Of a stretch of 64,000 nt of DNA, positions 18,729 to 31,200 are shown one piece after another. The position numbers and the translations under genes were made by a program. How positions within the stretch are numbered: the stretch's first letter is position 1; each line of letters begins with the position of its first letter. Under the pieces are notes generated by a model. It saw only the letters and a list, made by a program, of their open reading frames with translations. It ran no database searches and was not told the DNA's origin. Source of the DNA: Saitoella complicata NRRL Y-17804 (lineage: Eukaryota > Ascomycota > Saitoellomycetes > Saitoellales > Saitoellaceae); contig NW_017566992.1 of NCBI RefSeq assembly GCF_001661265.1, positions 298,488-362,487 of the forward strand, given 5' to 3'.

Positions 18729-20396
18729 ATGAGCGAGACAACGGCTCCCTATAAGATTGAGAAAAGCGTCAAGTTCGACAGGCAATTACGACTCTGGGCT
18801 GCCAGTGGTCAGGCTGCTCTCGAAAGTGCTCATATCTGCTTGCTGAATGCAACTGCAACGGGAACGGAAATCTTGAAGAATCTGGTTCTACCAGGTGAGT
18901 AGACCATCGTTTTTGGCGTGAACCACTAGCTGATGCGCTCACTACAGGTATCGGTGCATTTACGATCGTGGACGGAAAGACAGTTACAGAAGACGACCTT
19001 GCCATCAACTTCTTCCTCGAAGACACTTGTCTCAACCAGTCTCGTGCTCAGAAGGTTTCCGAATACCTTAATGAGATGAACGAGGATGTCAAGTCTGCAT
19101 TCCTACAAAAGGACCCTGTTGAGGTCATTGCTTCCGACCCGGCATACTTTCAGCAATTCTCCCTCGTCATAGCATCAAACCTCCACCAGGAGCCATTGCT
19201 CGCACTGGCAAAAACTCTCGATCAAGCTAGGATTCCCCTAGTAGCGACGCATACAGTCGGTTTCCAGTCTATGCTTCGCCTTCAAGTCGAAGAACACACC
19301 ATTGTCGAATCACATCCCGAATCCCTCGTCGACCTCCGTCTGGACTGTCCCTGGCCCGAGCTTGCAGCGCCCGCAGAGTCTCTAAACCTCGAAGCCATGG
19401 ATTCGATGGAGCATTCACATGTACCCTACGTCAATCTGTTGCTTTACTACCTTCAGAAATTCAAGTCGGAGAATGACGGCAGAATACCGAGCACATTCCC
19501 GGAGAAGCAGAAGTTGAAGGAGATGATCAAGAGTGGTATGAGAACCGCGGATGAAGAGAACTTTGAGGAGGCTATTGGCGTTGTTTGGAGGGCATGTCAG
19601 GCAACGCATATCCCTTCTGATGTGAAGGCTGTGTTTGCAGACCCATTGTGCCAAAACTTGACGGGACAGTCCACGGACTTCTGGATTCTTGCGCGGTCCG
19701 TGGCGGATTTCGTGTCATCGCCGACTGAGGGCAATGGACTTTTACCCTTGCCAGGTGTTGTTCCGGATATGAAGGCCGATTCTTCTGGTTATGTTCAGCT
19801 GCAGACTCTATACCGCAAGAAAGCTGCGGAAGATGTCACTGCTGTGACGGCCCATGTGAGGGAGCACCTGAAGGCTGTTGGGAGGCCAGTGGACAGTATA
19901 TCTGCGGATGATACTGCAAGCTTTTGCAAGCATGCTGCGTGGATCAAGGTTATGCGGTACAGAAGTATCGAAGAGGAATATGCGTCGTCACCCAAGACCG
20001 AGAAGATCGGTAAGAGCTACTTGCTACAACTTGTTTGCGTAGCTATCTGCTAACCATAATTGTCAAGCATCTGCATTGCAAGATTCTGAAGACCTTATGT
20101 CATGGTATCTCGCCCTTCGCGCCCACTTCGCCATCGACTCATCTACTGTCAACGCTTCGACACTTTCCGATGCTGCACATAAGATCGCATCCTTAGCTGA
20201 GCCCAATGAAAATGTGACGAAGGCTTGCGAGGAGACCGCTCGAGCGAACGGTGGTGAACTCCACAACATTGCTGCACTTATGGGTGGTATTGCTGCACAA
20301 GAAGTCATCAAGGTCATCACGAGGCAGTATGTTCCAGCGGATAACACAGTTTTGTTTGAAGGAATTGGTAGTAGAAGTCAGACGTGGGTTATGTAA
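18729..20396 (+). CDS. ULA1: NEDD8-activating enzyme E1 regulatory subunit (Ula1/APPBP1)
   Basis: Ula1 pairs with Uba3 to activate the ubiquitin-like modifier NEDD8/Rub1, which controls cullin ligases. Three exons (18729-18894, 18948-20009, 20068-20396) yield 518 residues; introns are 53 and 58 nt, the second with a CTAAC branch site. The start reads [28 protein letters not shown]. Visible family stretches include [29 protein letters not shown] (nucleotide-fold region), [29 protein letters not shown], and near the end [27 protein letters not shown] with NTVLFEGI. The catalytic Cys of E1 enzymes is on the partner subunit, so its absence here is expected. The length matches the family. Confidence 0.95.
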
Positions 20397-20559
20397 GGCT
20401 GAGTACTAAGCATACCGAATAGACGCTTCCCAATTTAGCTGCCAGAAGAATACATGCATAGACTGTAAAGACACATAACATCTGCTTTGGTCGACTGTAT
20501 GAAGACTGCCAGAGTCCACCCAAAGTATATACACGCAAAAATAGCGCCTTGCGGTTCGT

Positions 20560-20850
20560 TTATACGCCTCCCCCACTGCGTTCGACGCCCTTCAGACCTA
20601 TCAGACAGTTAGCCCGTGCCCGCAACAAACACCGCCCACTTACCAATATCCTTTCTGTGAGAGTCATGGTCCCTCCTCATATAATAATAACCGCCTGCAA
20701 CAACAGCAAGAGAAGCGAAGATGATACTGTGTTAAGGTCAGTCGGCCGATGGAGAACATTGGAAAGCGTGCGAACGTACCCCATGCGATTCTGCCCACCC
20801 GCAGCGGCCATAGGCGGCGGCTTAGGAGGAGGTGAAGTAGGAGCAGTCAT
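20560..20850 (-). CDS. 63-residue single-pass membrane protein (unknown)
   Basis: Three short exons (20780-20850, 20644-20726, 20560-20597) combine into a 63-residue protein. Its N-terminus is Pro-rich (MTAPTSPPPKPPPMAAAGG), followed by one hydrophobic helix (MGIIFASLAVVAGGYYYMRR), a charged segment (DHDSHRKDIGLKG) and a stop. The introns (53 and 46 nt) have good GT/AG ends, and the second has a CTAAC branch site followed by a TGATAG acceptor. Unspliced frames here are uninformative, which is why simple ORF calling misses it. The layout resembles tiny inner-mitochondrial or ER tail proteins, but I do not recognise a family. Support comes from the splice signals and the coherent membrane-protein pattern. 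Confidence 0.62.
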
Positions 20851-21072
20851 TGTGAACGGTATATTTGGTAAATGCTGCTTTTGATCAAGGATCGTTGTTG
20901 GGGAATTTATGTACACAGCTGGACCGTCTTGCCGATTGTGCGTCACATGGGCTTTCCTTTCCCCACACGATCTTGTCCCCCGCATGAGCACGTTACCGTA
21001 CAACCTGGCAGCTGGACTTCTGAGCCGGAATGATGGACATGTAGACGTGAATAATTCATTATTATTGCAAGA

Positions 21073-22053
21073 CTAATGGTCGTCTTCCTTTTCTCCAGGA
21101 CACTTCTCTGCCAATTCTTCAGAGTTTTCGTATTTGTGCCCGCACCAGAAACAGTATGCGTGGGAAGCCCGTAGGAAGCCAAGCACTTGATCCAATTGCT
21201 CTGGCGGAGGAAGAGCTTCGAACTCTTCCAGCTCGGCATCCTCTTCTTCCTCACCCTCCTGCTCCACATTGCTGATCTCCTTGTCTGCGGCGGAGCCTAC
21301 CTCCACGGCGCCCTCTACTTTAGAACCTCCTTCTTCGTCTTGATTTTCGTCTTCAACATTGTGGAATGGTCGTCTTTCCATCATCTGCTCACGCATGAGA
21401 CGTTCTCTTTCCTTTCTTACTCGTTCTCTCACCAAGCCTCTCCATACAACGTTGACCCTACGTTGATTCATTTCCTCGTCAGAAGCAAGGGCTTCGCACA
21501 TTCGCTGTGCAGCCCGGCTACGACCCTCGGTCTGTCGTAGTTCACGTTCCTCCCGTACCCTATCTTGGTAGTCCACTTCCTCTACCACCTGCTTCTTCCT
21601 TGCATCCTCCGCTACCTCCTGAAGCTTGCGCTTGACGGCTGTTCCATGCCCGATACCAGTTCGACTTTCTTTCATTTCAATTGATATTGGCTCCACTCTC
21701 TTTGTAGTGCCTACCCCAGTCTTCCCCAAGCCCTCGCCAGCGTTGTATCCCATCATCTTCATCATCTTCATCGCTTTGCTCTCCTTGTGCTCCTCCTTCT
21801 CTAGTAACGACTGCCTCAGAGCCTCCTCTCGTTTCTCCTGTTCGATAACCTTCTGCGATTTTGTTTGTGATTTCTCGAATTGCTCTCGTTGGATACGTGT
21901 TCGTCTCTGGGAATACGTCTCCGTCGCTGGCTTTGTCGTTGGCTCTTCGAAGGTCATGTTCATGTAGTCGTCCTCTTCGTCCTCGTCCGTGTCGGGCTTC
22001 TCTTCAGGTGAAAGATCATTTTCTAGCAGGTCTTCTGGTCTTGGTAGGGGCAT
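21073..22053 (-). CDS. G-patch domain protein, GPATCH11 homologue
   Basis: The 326-residue product has a G-patch (MKMMGYNAGEGLGKTGVGTTKRVEPI, about residues 95-140). Such domains commonly bind and stimulate DEAH RNA helicases. The N-terminus is acidic and has DEEDDYMNMTFE, and the extreme C-terminus YCFWCGHKYENSEELAEKCPGEKEDDH is the DUF4187 zinc-binding-like motif of GPATCH11. The middle is strongly charged and probably a long helix. The presumed start is the ATG at 22053. The frame continues upstream without an ATG (RRKHLWIQPQLLEE), so a short 5' exon may be missing. In animals the relative is kinetochore-associated and implicated in splicing; the fungal role is inferred to be in RNA processing. 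Confidence 0.87.
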   Translation of the reverse strand: MPLPRPEDLLENDLSPEEKPDTDEDEEDDYMNMTFEEPTTKPATETYSQRRTRIQREQFEKSQTKSQKVIEQEKREEALRQSLLEKEEHKESKAMKMMKMMGYNAGEGLGKTGVGTTKRVEPISIEMKESRTGIGHGTAVKRKLQEVAEDARKKQVVEEVDYQDRVREERELRQTEGRSRAAQRMCEALASDEEMNQRRVNVVWRGLVRERVRKERERLMREQMMERRPFHNVEDENQDEEGGSKVEGAVEVGSAADKEISNVEQEGEEEEDAELEEFEALPPPEQLDQVLGFLRASHAYCFWCGHKYENSEELAEKCPGEKEDDH

Positions 22054-22243
22054 CTCTTCGAGGAGCTGAGGTTGGATCCAGAGATGCTTCCTTCGTACGC
22101 GACGCCGAGTACGTCGATATGAGCCCGCTGGTTATCGATGGCGACGTCATGTACACAGAACGCTTAGAACGTGAAGGAGCTTAACAATGAGGTATATTGG
22201 GTATAACTTGAAACGCCTTGTTTTATCGAATCGCCACTAGACC

Positions 22244-23329
22244 TCACATTGCTGGCATCCAGCCTCGTCTCGGTGTCCATTCCTCAAAGCCGTCGTCCTT
22301 CATTACAGCCGAGCCTGTTCGGCCCGTGATGACACTCACATTTCCACGATCCTCTCTTCCTTCATTCGTGAAGAGGTCCTCAGTACCCCGACCTCGGTAT
22401 GCCAGCCAATGTCGTTGCGATCCTGCGTCAAGAGGACGTCGAAGGTTGGACAAACGTTCCCACGAAAACTCTGCTCCTAATGGGCGATGCGAGTTTTCCA
22501 AGGAGAGTCGTAGAACATAATGTTTGAGCCTTGCTCCACGGAGAAGTACTAGTATCATACCCTAAGACAAATCAGCAACCAGGACTTCTTTGGGGTTAGG
22601 TCATGAAGCACACTGTATGATAGGTCTGCTCAAGAAGCTCTTCCTGCGAAGCATTGCTCTGACTTTCCTGGCTCTCTTCTTCGCCAGAAGTATCGTCGTC
22701 CTTTTCATGAGGATTGCTTGGTAGTATCTCATAGGTACCACAGTCCCACATGATATGATTCCCATGGCCTGGGTTGCCAAACTCCATCAAGCTATACTGA
22801 GCGGGTCATCAGTGATGGTCGTAAGGTTAGTAGGGTTGAAGCCTACGTAATACGGATGAAGCATCGTCTCAACGGCCAATCTCGGTGCACCTCCCTTCGT
22901 TCCTTGTAATCCCTTTGGGAAAGCGAATGACATTGTCTTTCCAAGGGATGTCTGCAGACGAAGGTCCCAATGTAAACCAGCTCTCGGAGCGTCATGCTGC
23001 TGAATAATATAATGGTGTCCATTACCTGGAGGGTTCTCGAGGAACAGCCTCTTCAGATCTTCACGGGATATCGTGGGATTATCTGGTGATCCGCGTAAGC
23101 ATCCCCATCAAAGCCGAACGATGAGGGTCCTAACCTGGTATATAACGGTCCAAAAGGCTCAAACAGTTTTCTATCTCTTTCTCATGGATTCTTCGCAGAG
23201 CTTCCTTCACGACACCAAGCTGTCATTTCGAGCATTCAGTCCATTCCCCTCCAACGTCGCCCAGGGAGAACTTACGCAGTAGTCGTCCAGAATAGCTTCA
23301 TCAAATTCTATGTCCTTATCCACACTCAT
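22244..23329 (-). CDS. LigD-type 3'-phosphoesterase domain protein
   Basis: Five exons (23276-23329, 23135-23219, 22847-23082, 22614-22796, 22244-22561; introns 50-56 nt) give 291 residues with correct phase at every join. The core matches the 3'-phosphoesterase (PE) module of bacterial DNA ligase D. It has HHYIIQQHDAPRAGLHWDLRLQ (metal-binding His/Asp/His and Arg), FAFPKGL, RLAVETMLHPYYYSLMEFGN, and GNHIMWDCGTYEIL. In LigD this domain removes 3' phosphates or ribonucleotides from DNA ends before ligation. Here no ligase or polymerase domain is attached. The C-terminal half continues with LRLSLENS and an acidic linker, then FTNEGREDRGNVSVITGRTG. A DNA-end-healing role is inferred from the family. 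It is divergent from RPN1 with only ~138 bp between starts. Confidence 0.85.
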
Positions 23330-23467
23330 CCGAATTTTCGTTATGGAGGTTCATACGGGTGACGCGTAATGCCTTTCGTAGCTGCATGTTGGGCCGACGT
23401 CAGCGCTCGATCTCGAGAGAGCAGTGAGAAGAAAGAAACAGCCATTATACCCACAACAACCCATACA

Positions 23468-26288
23468 ATGGTGAACCCGCAAGAGAAAGAAGACAAAGAC
23501 AAGCAGCAGGAGAAGAAGGAAGAGGTTGATGCTAAGCCCAGTGGCGCGAAGACCAATGGCAAGGATGGCAAGAAGAAGGCCGAGGAGTTGGTAAGCAATT
23601 GCGCAATTGAATGGATATGTGATGGATATTAACGACTCTCTACAGTCAGAAGAAGACCAGCAACTAAAGTCAGAACTTGAGATGCTTGTGGAGCGCTTGA
23701 AGGTGCGATTGAACGTCCTTGTTCAAGCGAAGGCGACAACTGACCCATGAATGCAGGAATCAAATACCGACCTCTACAAGCCGGCACTGGAATCACTCAA
23801 GACGCTTATTCGTACCTCGACATCCTCTATGACCGCCGTTCCCAAACCTCTAAAGTTTCTCCGTTCTCATTACCCCAACCTGACAAAGCTCTTCGACACA
23901 TGGCCGGCAGGCGAGAATAAGGACGCGTTTGCGGACGTGCTTTCAGTGTTGGGGATGACATATGCCGAAGACGGACGCAGGGATTCTCTGAAGTACCGTC
24001 TTCTTGGACCAAATGAGGACCCTGCCGTCTGGGGTCACGAATACGTTCGTCACCTTGCTATGGAGATCGGGGAGGAGTACTCGGAACGGACATTGAAGGA
24101 CATTCCAGACAGCACCGACGACATTATGGACCTCGCCATGCAACTTGTACCATTCTTCTTGTCCCACAACGCTGAGGCCGATGCAGTCGACCTTTTGTTG
24201 GAGCTTGAGGCGATTGAGAAGTTGCCGCAATTTGTTGATGCGGAGACCGCGGCTCGTGTGTGCTTGTACATGGTGTCTTGTGTGAACCTCCTGGCTCCGC
24301 CAGACGATGTGAACTTCTTGAAGACTGCGCACGAGATCTACAGGAAACAGAACCAGCTTCCGCAAGCCATGACCCTGGCTATCCGCTTGGACGACCATGA
24401 TTTGATTCAAGAAGATTTGGCAGCAGCAGGTGATGACAAGGCATTGAAGCAGCAATTGGCTTTCATGCTCGCTCGTCAGCAGATTTGGTTGGAGAGTGAG
24501 GATGAGGATGTCTCGGAGTGCCTTCGCAACACCAAGTTGTCTGAGTACTTTATGTCCCTTGGTCGCGAGGTGAACGTCCTGGAGCCAAAGATTCCGGAAG
24601 ATATTTACAAGAGCCACCTCGAGAACACCAGGTCCACATTTGGATCCGGACAGGTCGACTCAGCACAGCAGAACCTTGCTTCTACCTTCGTCAACGCCTG
24701 GGTGAATGCTGGTTTCGGTCAGGACAAGCTCATGCTTACCGAGGAGGAGTCCGCTTCGTGGATCTACAAGAACAAGGAGTCCGGTATGCTCTCTGCTGCT
24801 GCATCCCTCGGATCTCTCCTTCTCTGGGACGTCGAAATGGGTTTGACCCAAATCGACAAGTACATGTACTCGTCTGAGGAGTACATCAAGGCCGGTTCTT
24901 TGCTCGGTGTCGGTATCGTCAACTCCGGTGTCCACAACGAGTCTGATCCTGCCCTTGCTTTGTTGGCCGATTACGTGGAGAACAAGAGCGTTGTACTCAG
25001 AACAAGCGCTATCATCGGTTTGGGTTTGGCATACGCTGGAAGCAACAGAACGGATGTTGTGGACCTATTATTGCCGATCGCCGGTGATTCTTCATTGACC
25101 ATGGAGATCTCGAGTGTGGCTGCTTTGGCTTTGGGTCTGATCTGTGTCGGATCGTGTAATGGTGATGTTACCTCTACTATTGTTCAGACGTTGATGGAGA
25201 GGGATGAGTCTCAGCTCAAGGATAAGTGGGCCCGCTTCATGGCCCTTGGTCTTGCTTTGCTGTATCTTGGCAAGCAGGATGCCAGTGATGCTACGTTGGA
25301 GACCCTTAAGGTTATCGAGGCTCCCCTTGCCAAGCACGCTGGCGTTTTGGTTGAGATCTGCTCTTATGCGGGTACCGGAAACGTCCTCAAGGTTCAGGAG
25401 ATGCTCCATTTGTGCAGTGAGCGCCTCGAGGACAAGAAGGAGGATGCGGATAAGGAGGATGGAAAGGCTGATGGTGAAGAGGCCGTTGAGAACATGTTCC
25501 AGAGCTTCGCCGTTCTGGGATTGTCGTTGATTGCCATGGGTGAGGATGTCGGAAAAGAGATGGTCTTGAGACAGTTTGGTCACTTGATGCACTACGGAGA
25601 GCCAGCAGTCCGCAAGGCTGTTCCCCTCGCGCTCGGTCTGCTCAATGCCTCTAACCCCGAGATGACTGTCTTCGAGACTCTTTCGAGATATTCTCACGAC
25701 AACGACCTCGATGTTGCCATGAATGCTATCTTCGCCATGGGTATTGTCGGAGCTGGAACCAACAACGCTCGTTTGGCACAGCTTTTGCGTCAGTTGGCAT
25801 CATACTACCACCGTGAGCCAAATGCATTGTTCATGGTCAGGATTGCACAGGGCTTGTTGCACATGGGTAAGGGAACATTGACCGTGAATCCATACCACAA
25901 CGACCGTCAAGTGCTTAACAAGGTGGCGATCGCTGGATTGCTCAGCGTTTCCGTGTCTCTCTTGGACGCAAGGGATTTCGTTTTGAAGAACTCTTCTTGG
26001 CTGCTGTACCTTATCACCCCTGCCATGAACCCTCGCATGCTTGTTACTGTTGACGAGAACCTGCAGCCTCTACCTGTTACCGTGCGTGTTGGTCAGGCCG
26101 TCGATGTGGTTGGTCAGGCCGGACGACCGAAGACCATCACCGGTTTCCAGACCCATACTACACCAGTAATTGTCGGCTATGGAGAGCGAGCAGAGTTGGC
26201 TACGGAGGAGTATATCAGTGTTACGTCTGTGATGGAAGGTGTTGTGATCTTGAGGAAGAACCCGGCGTATATGGATGAGTCGGCATGA
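23468..26288 (+). CDS. RPN1: 26S proteasome regulatory subunit Rpn1
   Basis: Rpn1 is the large scaffold of the proteasome base; it docks ubiquitin shuttles and Ubp6. Exons 23468-23590, 23646-23702 and 23757-26288 give 903 residues; both introns are 54-55 nt and phase 0. The N-terminus is Lys/Glu-rich (MVNPQEKEDKDKQQEKKEE). It is followed by SEEDQQLKSELEMLVERLK and ESNTDLYKPALESLKTLIRTSTSSMTAVPKPLKFLRSHY, a highly conserved Rpn1 block. Proteasome/cyclosome repeats start around residue 400 (KAGSLLGVGIVNSGV, RTSAIIGLGLAYAGS, EISSVAALALGLICVG, FAVLGLSLIAMGED, VRKAVPLALGLLNAS). The C-terminal beta-rich domain with PVTVRVGQAVDVVGQAGRPK is also present. The identification is certain. Confidence 0.98.
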
Positions 26289-26585
26289 GGAGACAAATGT
26301 GGTTTGCATGAACGAGGATAGCTATTAGCAGATAATGTACGCTATGAATGAAAAGCCGAGTTACAGATGAAGAATACGCAACGTTGGCGTTATGTGAAAT
26401 CCATTCGGTTCTTAACCAAGCTTCAACCTTGCCCGCGTACCCCATCAGGCACCATGCAAGATCGGGAACCTCCCATACTTCATCAGGCGAGAGCAGTTGA
26501 AGTTGCAAGTCTCAATCAAAGTGTAAACCCGACAAAGCATGGAAAGACACGGATAGGACGAAGAAGAATTTACGACAGCACCCCA

Positions 26586-28059
26586 ATGGCCTCCTCGTCG
26601 TTGCCCTTGTCGCACAATCGCGCCGTTCCTTTCGCAGCCCTAACCTTGGCGCCAATCCGTCGGCTCGCTCGCTATTTCGTTCTAGGTGGGATCATTCTGG
26701 TAATATACCACTTCTTAACGTCGACTATACCGGCGTTCTCCGATGAGAATAAGTCCATACGACTGCGAGAGTCACCGTCACTTCAAACGAGCCTCGTCGG
26801 TGTCAAGTTGAAGCCAAATGTCCCACGGGTGCTTTTTGCCGTGAGCGAACTGGAACAGATGCCCGTCGTGATGATGAACTTAGCCTGTCAGATGGCGCAG
26901 CAATCGGATTACTCGGTCCATATCATTGCTCTTGGGCTAAGTCAGTTACCTATACAGTTTATCAGAGCGGCCTCTGGGATGGCAGAAGGTGATTGCCCAG
27001 TAACCATTCATGATGCTCGAGCCGGAAGATCATCTTATGATCCTGCGGATCCTCGAGTTACGTCTGAAGCAATCCATTCAGTAGCCAGGACTATCGAAGT
27101 TATCAGACCAGCCAGCATATTCCATGTTGAGCTGGATGACGAGCCAGAGTACATGAAGGAGGCATTGGGGATCGTCAACGAGAGGTTCAGAATCCCGCTT
27201 GCCAGAGAGGGCAGTGAGAGCTTGAATTGGATCTCTACCTTGGATCCTTACGCAATTCAAGGTATGTCTTCATACTATCCATTGGTTATGCATTTGCTAA
27301 CATTCTGAAGCCTGGCATATGCCAAAATTTGAAATCATTATTCACGGAGCTTCACATCTTGGCAGCTTGCTTCGTTTGGTCGATTCCTTGGTAGAAGCCG
27401 ACTACATTCAGGAGCCACCTCGCCTAACCGTGCACACTCATTTCACCGAGGCCCAAGAAGGCAAACAGCTCGCCGAGCGTCTTTCGTCTTGGCCACCAGA
27501 TCGCTTAAACGTACAAAATCATATTCAACCTTATACGGTCTTGCAACCTTTCGAATCCTGGTATCCATTGAGTGATAAAATCTTTGGAGTGTTCCTCTCC
27601 GCTGAAACCGAATTGACGCCTTTGTGGTTTCATTATGTCAAACTCGCCATTCTCTCCAGCCTTTACTCGGAGAACTCCAAAATAAATGCAAGTGCAGGCC
27701 GCATCATTGGTGCATTCAGCTTGAGTCGGGACGGCCCTCAATCTTCGGGCTCGTCCCAGTCAAGCGCTGTCATTCGAAGGATTATGGATATGAACTCCAC
27801 CGTCATCACCCCTCACGCCTTCAGGTCGGTTCACGAATGCTTGAATGCGCAGCTTCCATCCAATTACTCGAGAGAAGCTCTGTCTGCAGAGGTGAACAAG
27901 TGTGTTAAGGACAGTGGCTTTGCAGTATTACACCCCATGACGAGCTTTTGCCAATCCAGGGCCGAAGATTCCGCAATAAGCTTGGATGAAGAGGAGTTTC
28001 TATTACGGGGCATTACCGATATATCTGGTTGGAAGGAGTTCGTGGGCGATACACTATAG
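26586..28059 (+). CDS. type II membrane glycosyltransferase-like protein
   Basis: Exons 26586-27261 and 27311-28059 (intron 49 nt with CTAAC branch site) give 474 residues. A short cytosolic tail and one membrane segment (RYFVLGGIILVIYHFLTSTI, about residues 31-50) suggest a Golgi/ER type II protein. The second exon contains AWHMPKFEIIIHGASHLGSLLRLVDSLVEADYI, then RLTVHTHF, and later FGVFLSAETELTPLWFHYVKLAILSSLYS. This pattern recalls a fungal family annotated as GT2-like glycosyltransferases, where the acidic residues before LTPLW would take the place of the DXD motif. One possible glycosylation sequon is visible (PSNYSREALS). I am confident of the membrane topology and fungal family resemblance, but not of substrate or activity. 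Confidence 0.72.
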
Positions 28060-28278
28060 ACATTTCAACGATTTTTCTGTCATCATGTAAGAGCGCTAGC
28101 TATCCTAGCGTTGCAAAGTCTTGTCCTATTCCCAAACCAAGGAAAAACGCCAGATCCTCCGCCGTCAATGCAAAACCATAACTTAGCAATAAATAAACTC
28201 AAAACATCCGCCTACGACACCAGCTTGGCGAAATGGGATAGAGATAGGTACGCTTCCAAACGCCGCCATGTCCTGCTC

Positions 28279-31200
28279 TTAATACTCCAACCTGAACGAT
28301 TTGTTGAACCCCGACCCGCCTGAACGATCATCATCGTCATCGTCAAAATCTTCGCCACTGGACGAACTCAAAACACCTAGGGACTGCGAAGATATGTTTC
28401 TTGGTGCCATACTAGGCCTGAGCAGGGAGAACGAGGAGGGCCCAGTAAAGGACGGGCCTCCGTAACCCCGGTCCCTCGTATTCGCCGTAGAAGGACCCCC
28501 TGCAACAAAAGCTGTACGGAAACTTGATACAGATGGCGTTCTCTGAAGACTTCGCGACAAGATAGCCGCGACCCTAGTATCATACACGTTCTGGGGAGCT
28601 GGTTCCGTATTGAACTCTGTATCCGTAGTTGTGGGTGTTTGCTGAGCTTCGCTGGATACATCTTCTGTGAAGAACACGTCAAGACTGTGAAGAGCAGAAA
28701 CCATGTCACCTAGAGTGCCATCGCCACGGTCATCAGACATCATCGTTTCCGTCCGTTCGTCCGCTCCGACATACGCATAGTCCTCGGCATGGAATTTGAT
28801 ATCAGACGCCAGTTCACCGACATTATTCGATGAGATAGAGCATGTGTAGAATACTGCGTGAACGTTGTTCCGAGCAGCCGAGGACGTGATCGCAGGCATA
28901 GGTACCGCCCATCCGTTGTCGTCTGGAATACCAAACAAGGTAGCCGTCTTCTCGTATTCCTTTCGAATCGTGCGGTTGCCGAGACTCATGCGAAGAACAT
29001 GCTTGTCCAAGGGACCTCCCGAGATTGCAGCAGCCTCGTCTAGTACCTCCAAAGCTTGTTGAGCATACTCCGTTTGGACCAGGCGCAACAAGGGCGATAT
29101 AAGATCAGCACCAATACCAGCAAATTCGGGCTTTCGCATATCAATGAAAGACAACAACTTCTTCAAGACTTCCAAAGTCTTCGTCTTAACCCAACGCGAA
29201 CGGTTGTGAAGAAGACCTAGCAAGAAAATCAAAGATTGTCCTTCCCAGGCAGGGAAGAATGCTTCCTTCAGCGACGAGACAAGCTGTCGAACGAAATCTT
29301 CCTTGCTCTTGAATCGAGAGTTCGCAAAAGAAACCAAGATCCTGCTTAAGCTGCGGAGTTTCGCTTCATCGGCTAACTCCCGAAGACGGGAAGCAGCCGA
29401 CGATATATCTTCCGTGATTGCAGTTTGCTCAATGGCATTGACGAAACGAGGGATATTGGCTAGCAGCGCAAACAACAACCGACTCTCACCAACTCCGACG
29501 ATCTCGTTGCTCGGCAATTGACACAATTTGTCAAGGAGCTTTATAGTCTGGTTGTAACTTGTGGACGACTTCAATCCCTTGAGAATCAGGGGCTGTAAAC
29601 CTTCAAACTTGCCCTCCCACTTGGGGGGGAAACAGGCAATGAGGAAATGGACATTAGCATCCAGCCCTAGATCCAGCTTAACCATAATGTTATCAAGAAT
29701 GCTCAGTGCCTCCAAGAATTCCTGTTCGTGAATGGAGTTAAGACAAGCAACTGTGACCCAGAACAATTGCGGCAATGCAGTAAGCCCCGCGATGTCCATC
29801 TCTGCGGTGATAGCAGCAATTGTGGTCAGAATTTCCATGGCGAAACCTTGAATGTCGGTTGAGTTATCCGCAATCGTGTTTGACAGTCGAGCGAGCATGT
29901 CAGCAAGCATGCCTTGATCCATAGGGGACATCAAACATCGGAAGACTTGAAACGACCTACACGCCAGATGGCGCACGGGGCAAGATGTAGCCCATGACAG
30001 AGCCGTCTTACCCCAGAGCTGACGTAGATCTGGGAAGACCGGCGAAAACATAGCCAAAACGTCCCTGACCAGGTGTTCCATCTGCTTGGGTGTCCGAGCC
30101 GACCTGCGGTGGTGGTTCATTTCATCATATGTCCAAAGGGACTTCACATCACGTTCCCGAAGGTCCTCAATGAACTCCGTAACAACCGACTCGGAAAAGT
30201 CGGACTGCTTTGCCAATACGAATGTGTCAATCAACTGAATGAGCAATAGTTTTGCTTGCTCGTGAACAATGCTTGTGTAGTGATCAAGTTGAACGAAAAC
30301 CAAATGCAGTAATGTCGGTATGTGCGATCCTACCGTTTCAAAAGGTTCGCTCATCAAGTCAATGATGAATATGAGCGCTAGCTGACCCTGCGAGAAAACC
30401 ACAGGTTTTGATGGTACAGGGAAGATATCCGAGATGGACGCGACGTAAGGATACACGATATCCGTCGGAGGGAAAAGCGATGGTTCCCGAGCTTGAGGGA
30501 TCATGCTTCGTGGCTGAAAATAGCCGATAAGTGTATCCACCATGTTAGCCCCAGCTGTGGTTCTTCCCAGGTAAAGGACAACCTGCTTGGCGTACAGCAC
30601 CAGGGTTGGGTCACGAGCTTCAAAACAGCGTTTCATGAGGAAGTCCAGAATGGCCATGACGTTGCCTGGATGAGGTCCAGACGCCAAAGCCGTCCATAAA
30701 GCTTCGATCTCGTTCTGCATATATGCGCCGTACTTGACGGTAATCTCCAGAAGGTTCACAACAACCACACAAGCGGACGGGCTGAGATCTCCGCTGCCTT
30801 CGTCTACTGGAAGATGTAGATTCTGGAGCCATGGTAGCAGAACTTCAACAAGATCTCGTCGAGTTCTTTCCACAACAAGCTTGAAGGCCAACGTGAACTC
30901 CGAGAAAACAAAGATACTAGCTTCTGCGTGATCAGCTGCCAGACGAGTTGAAAGTAAGTACTGAGCCCTTTTGAACACCGCCGGCGTCTGACTTAAGATG
31001 CTGGTCTCGTATTCCTTGACGCATGACTTGCCGTAAAAGCGTTCCTCGGCGTACTTCATGAGCTTCATCGCGTTCCGCCTCACATGAATGTCTCGATCTC
31101 CAATTTTCAATAGACATAGTGCTATGAGTTGCTGCCCTTCACAAGGGTAGTCGGTATCCTTGCATAACACTTCCGAAATAACATTGAAGTAATTCTGGGT

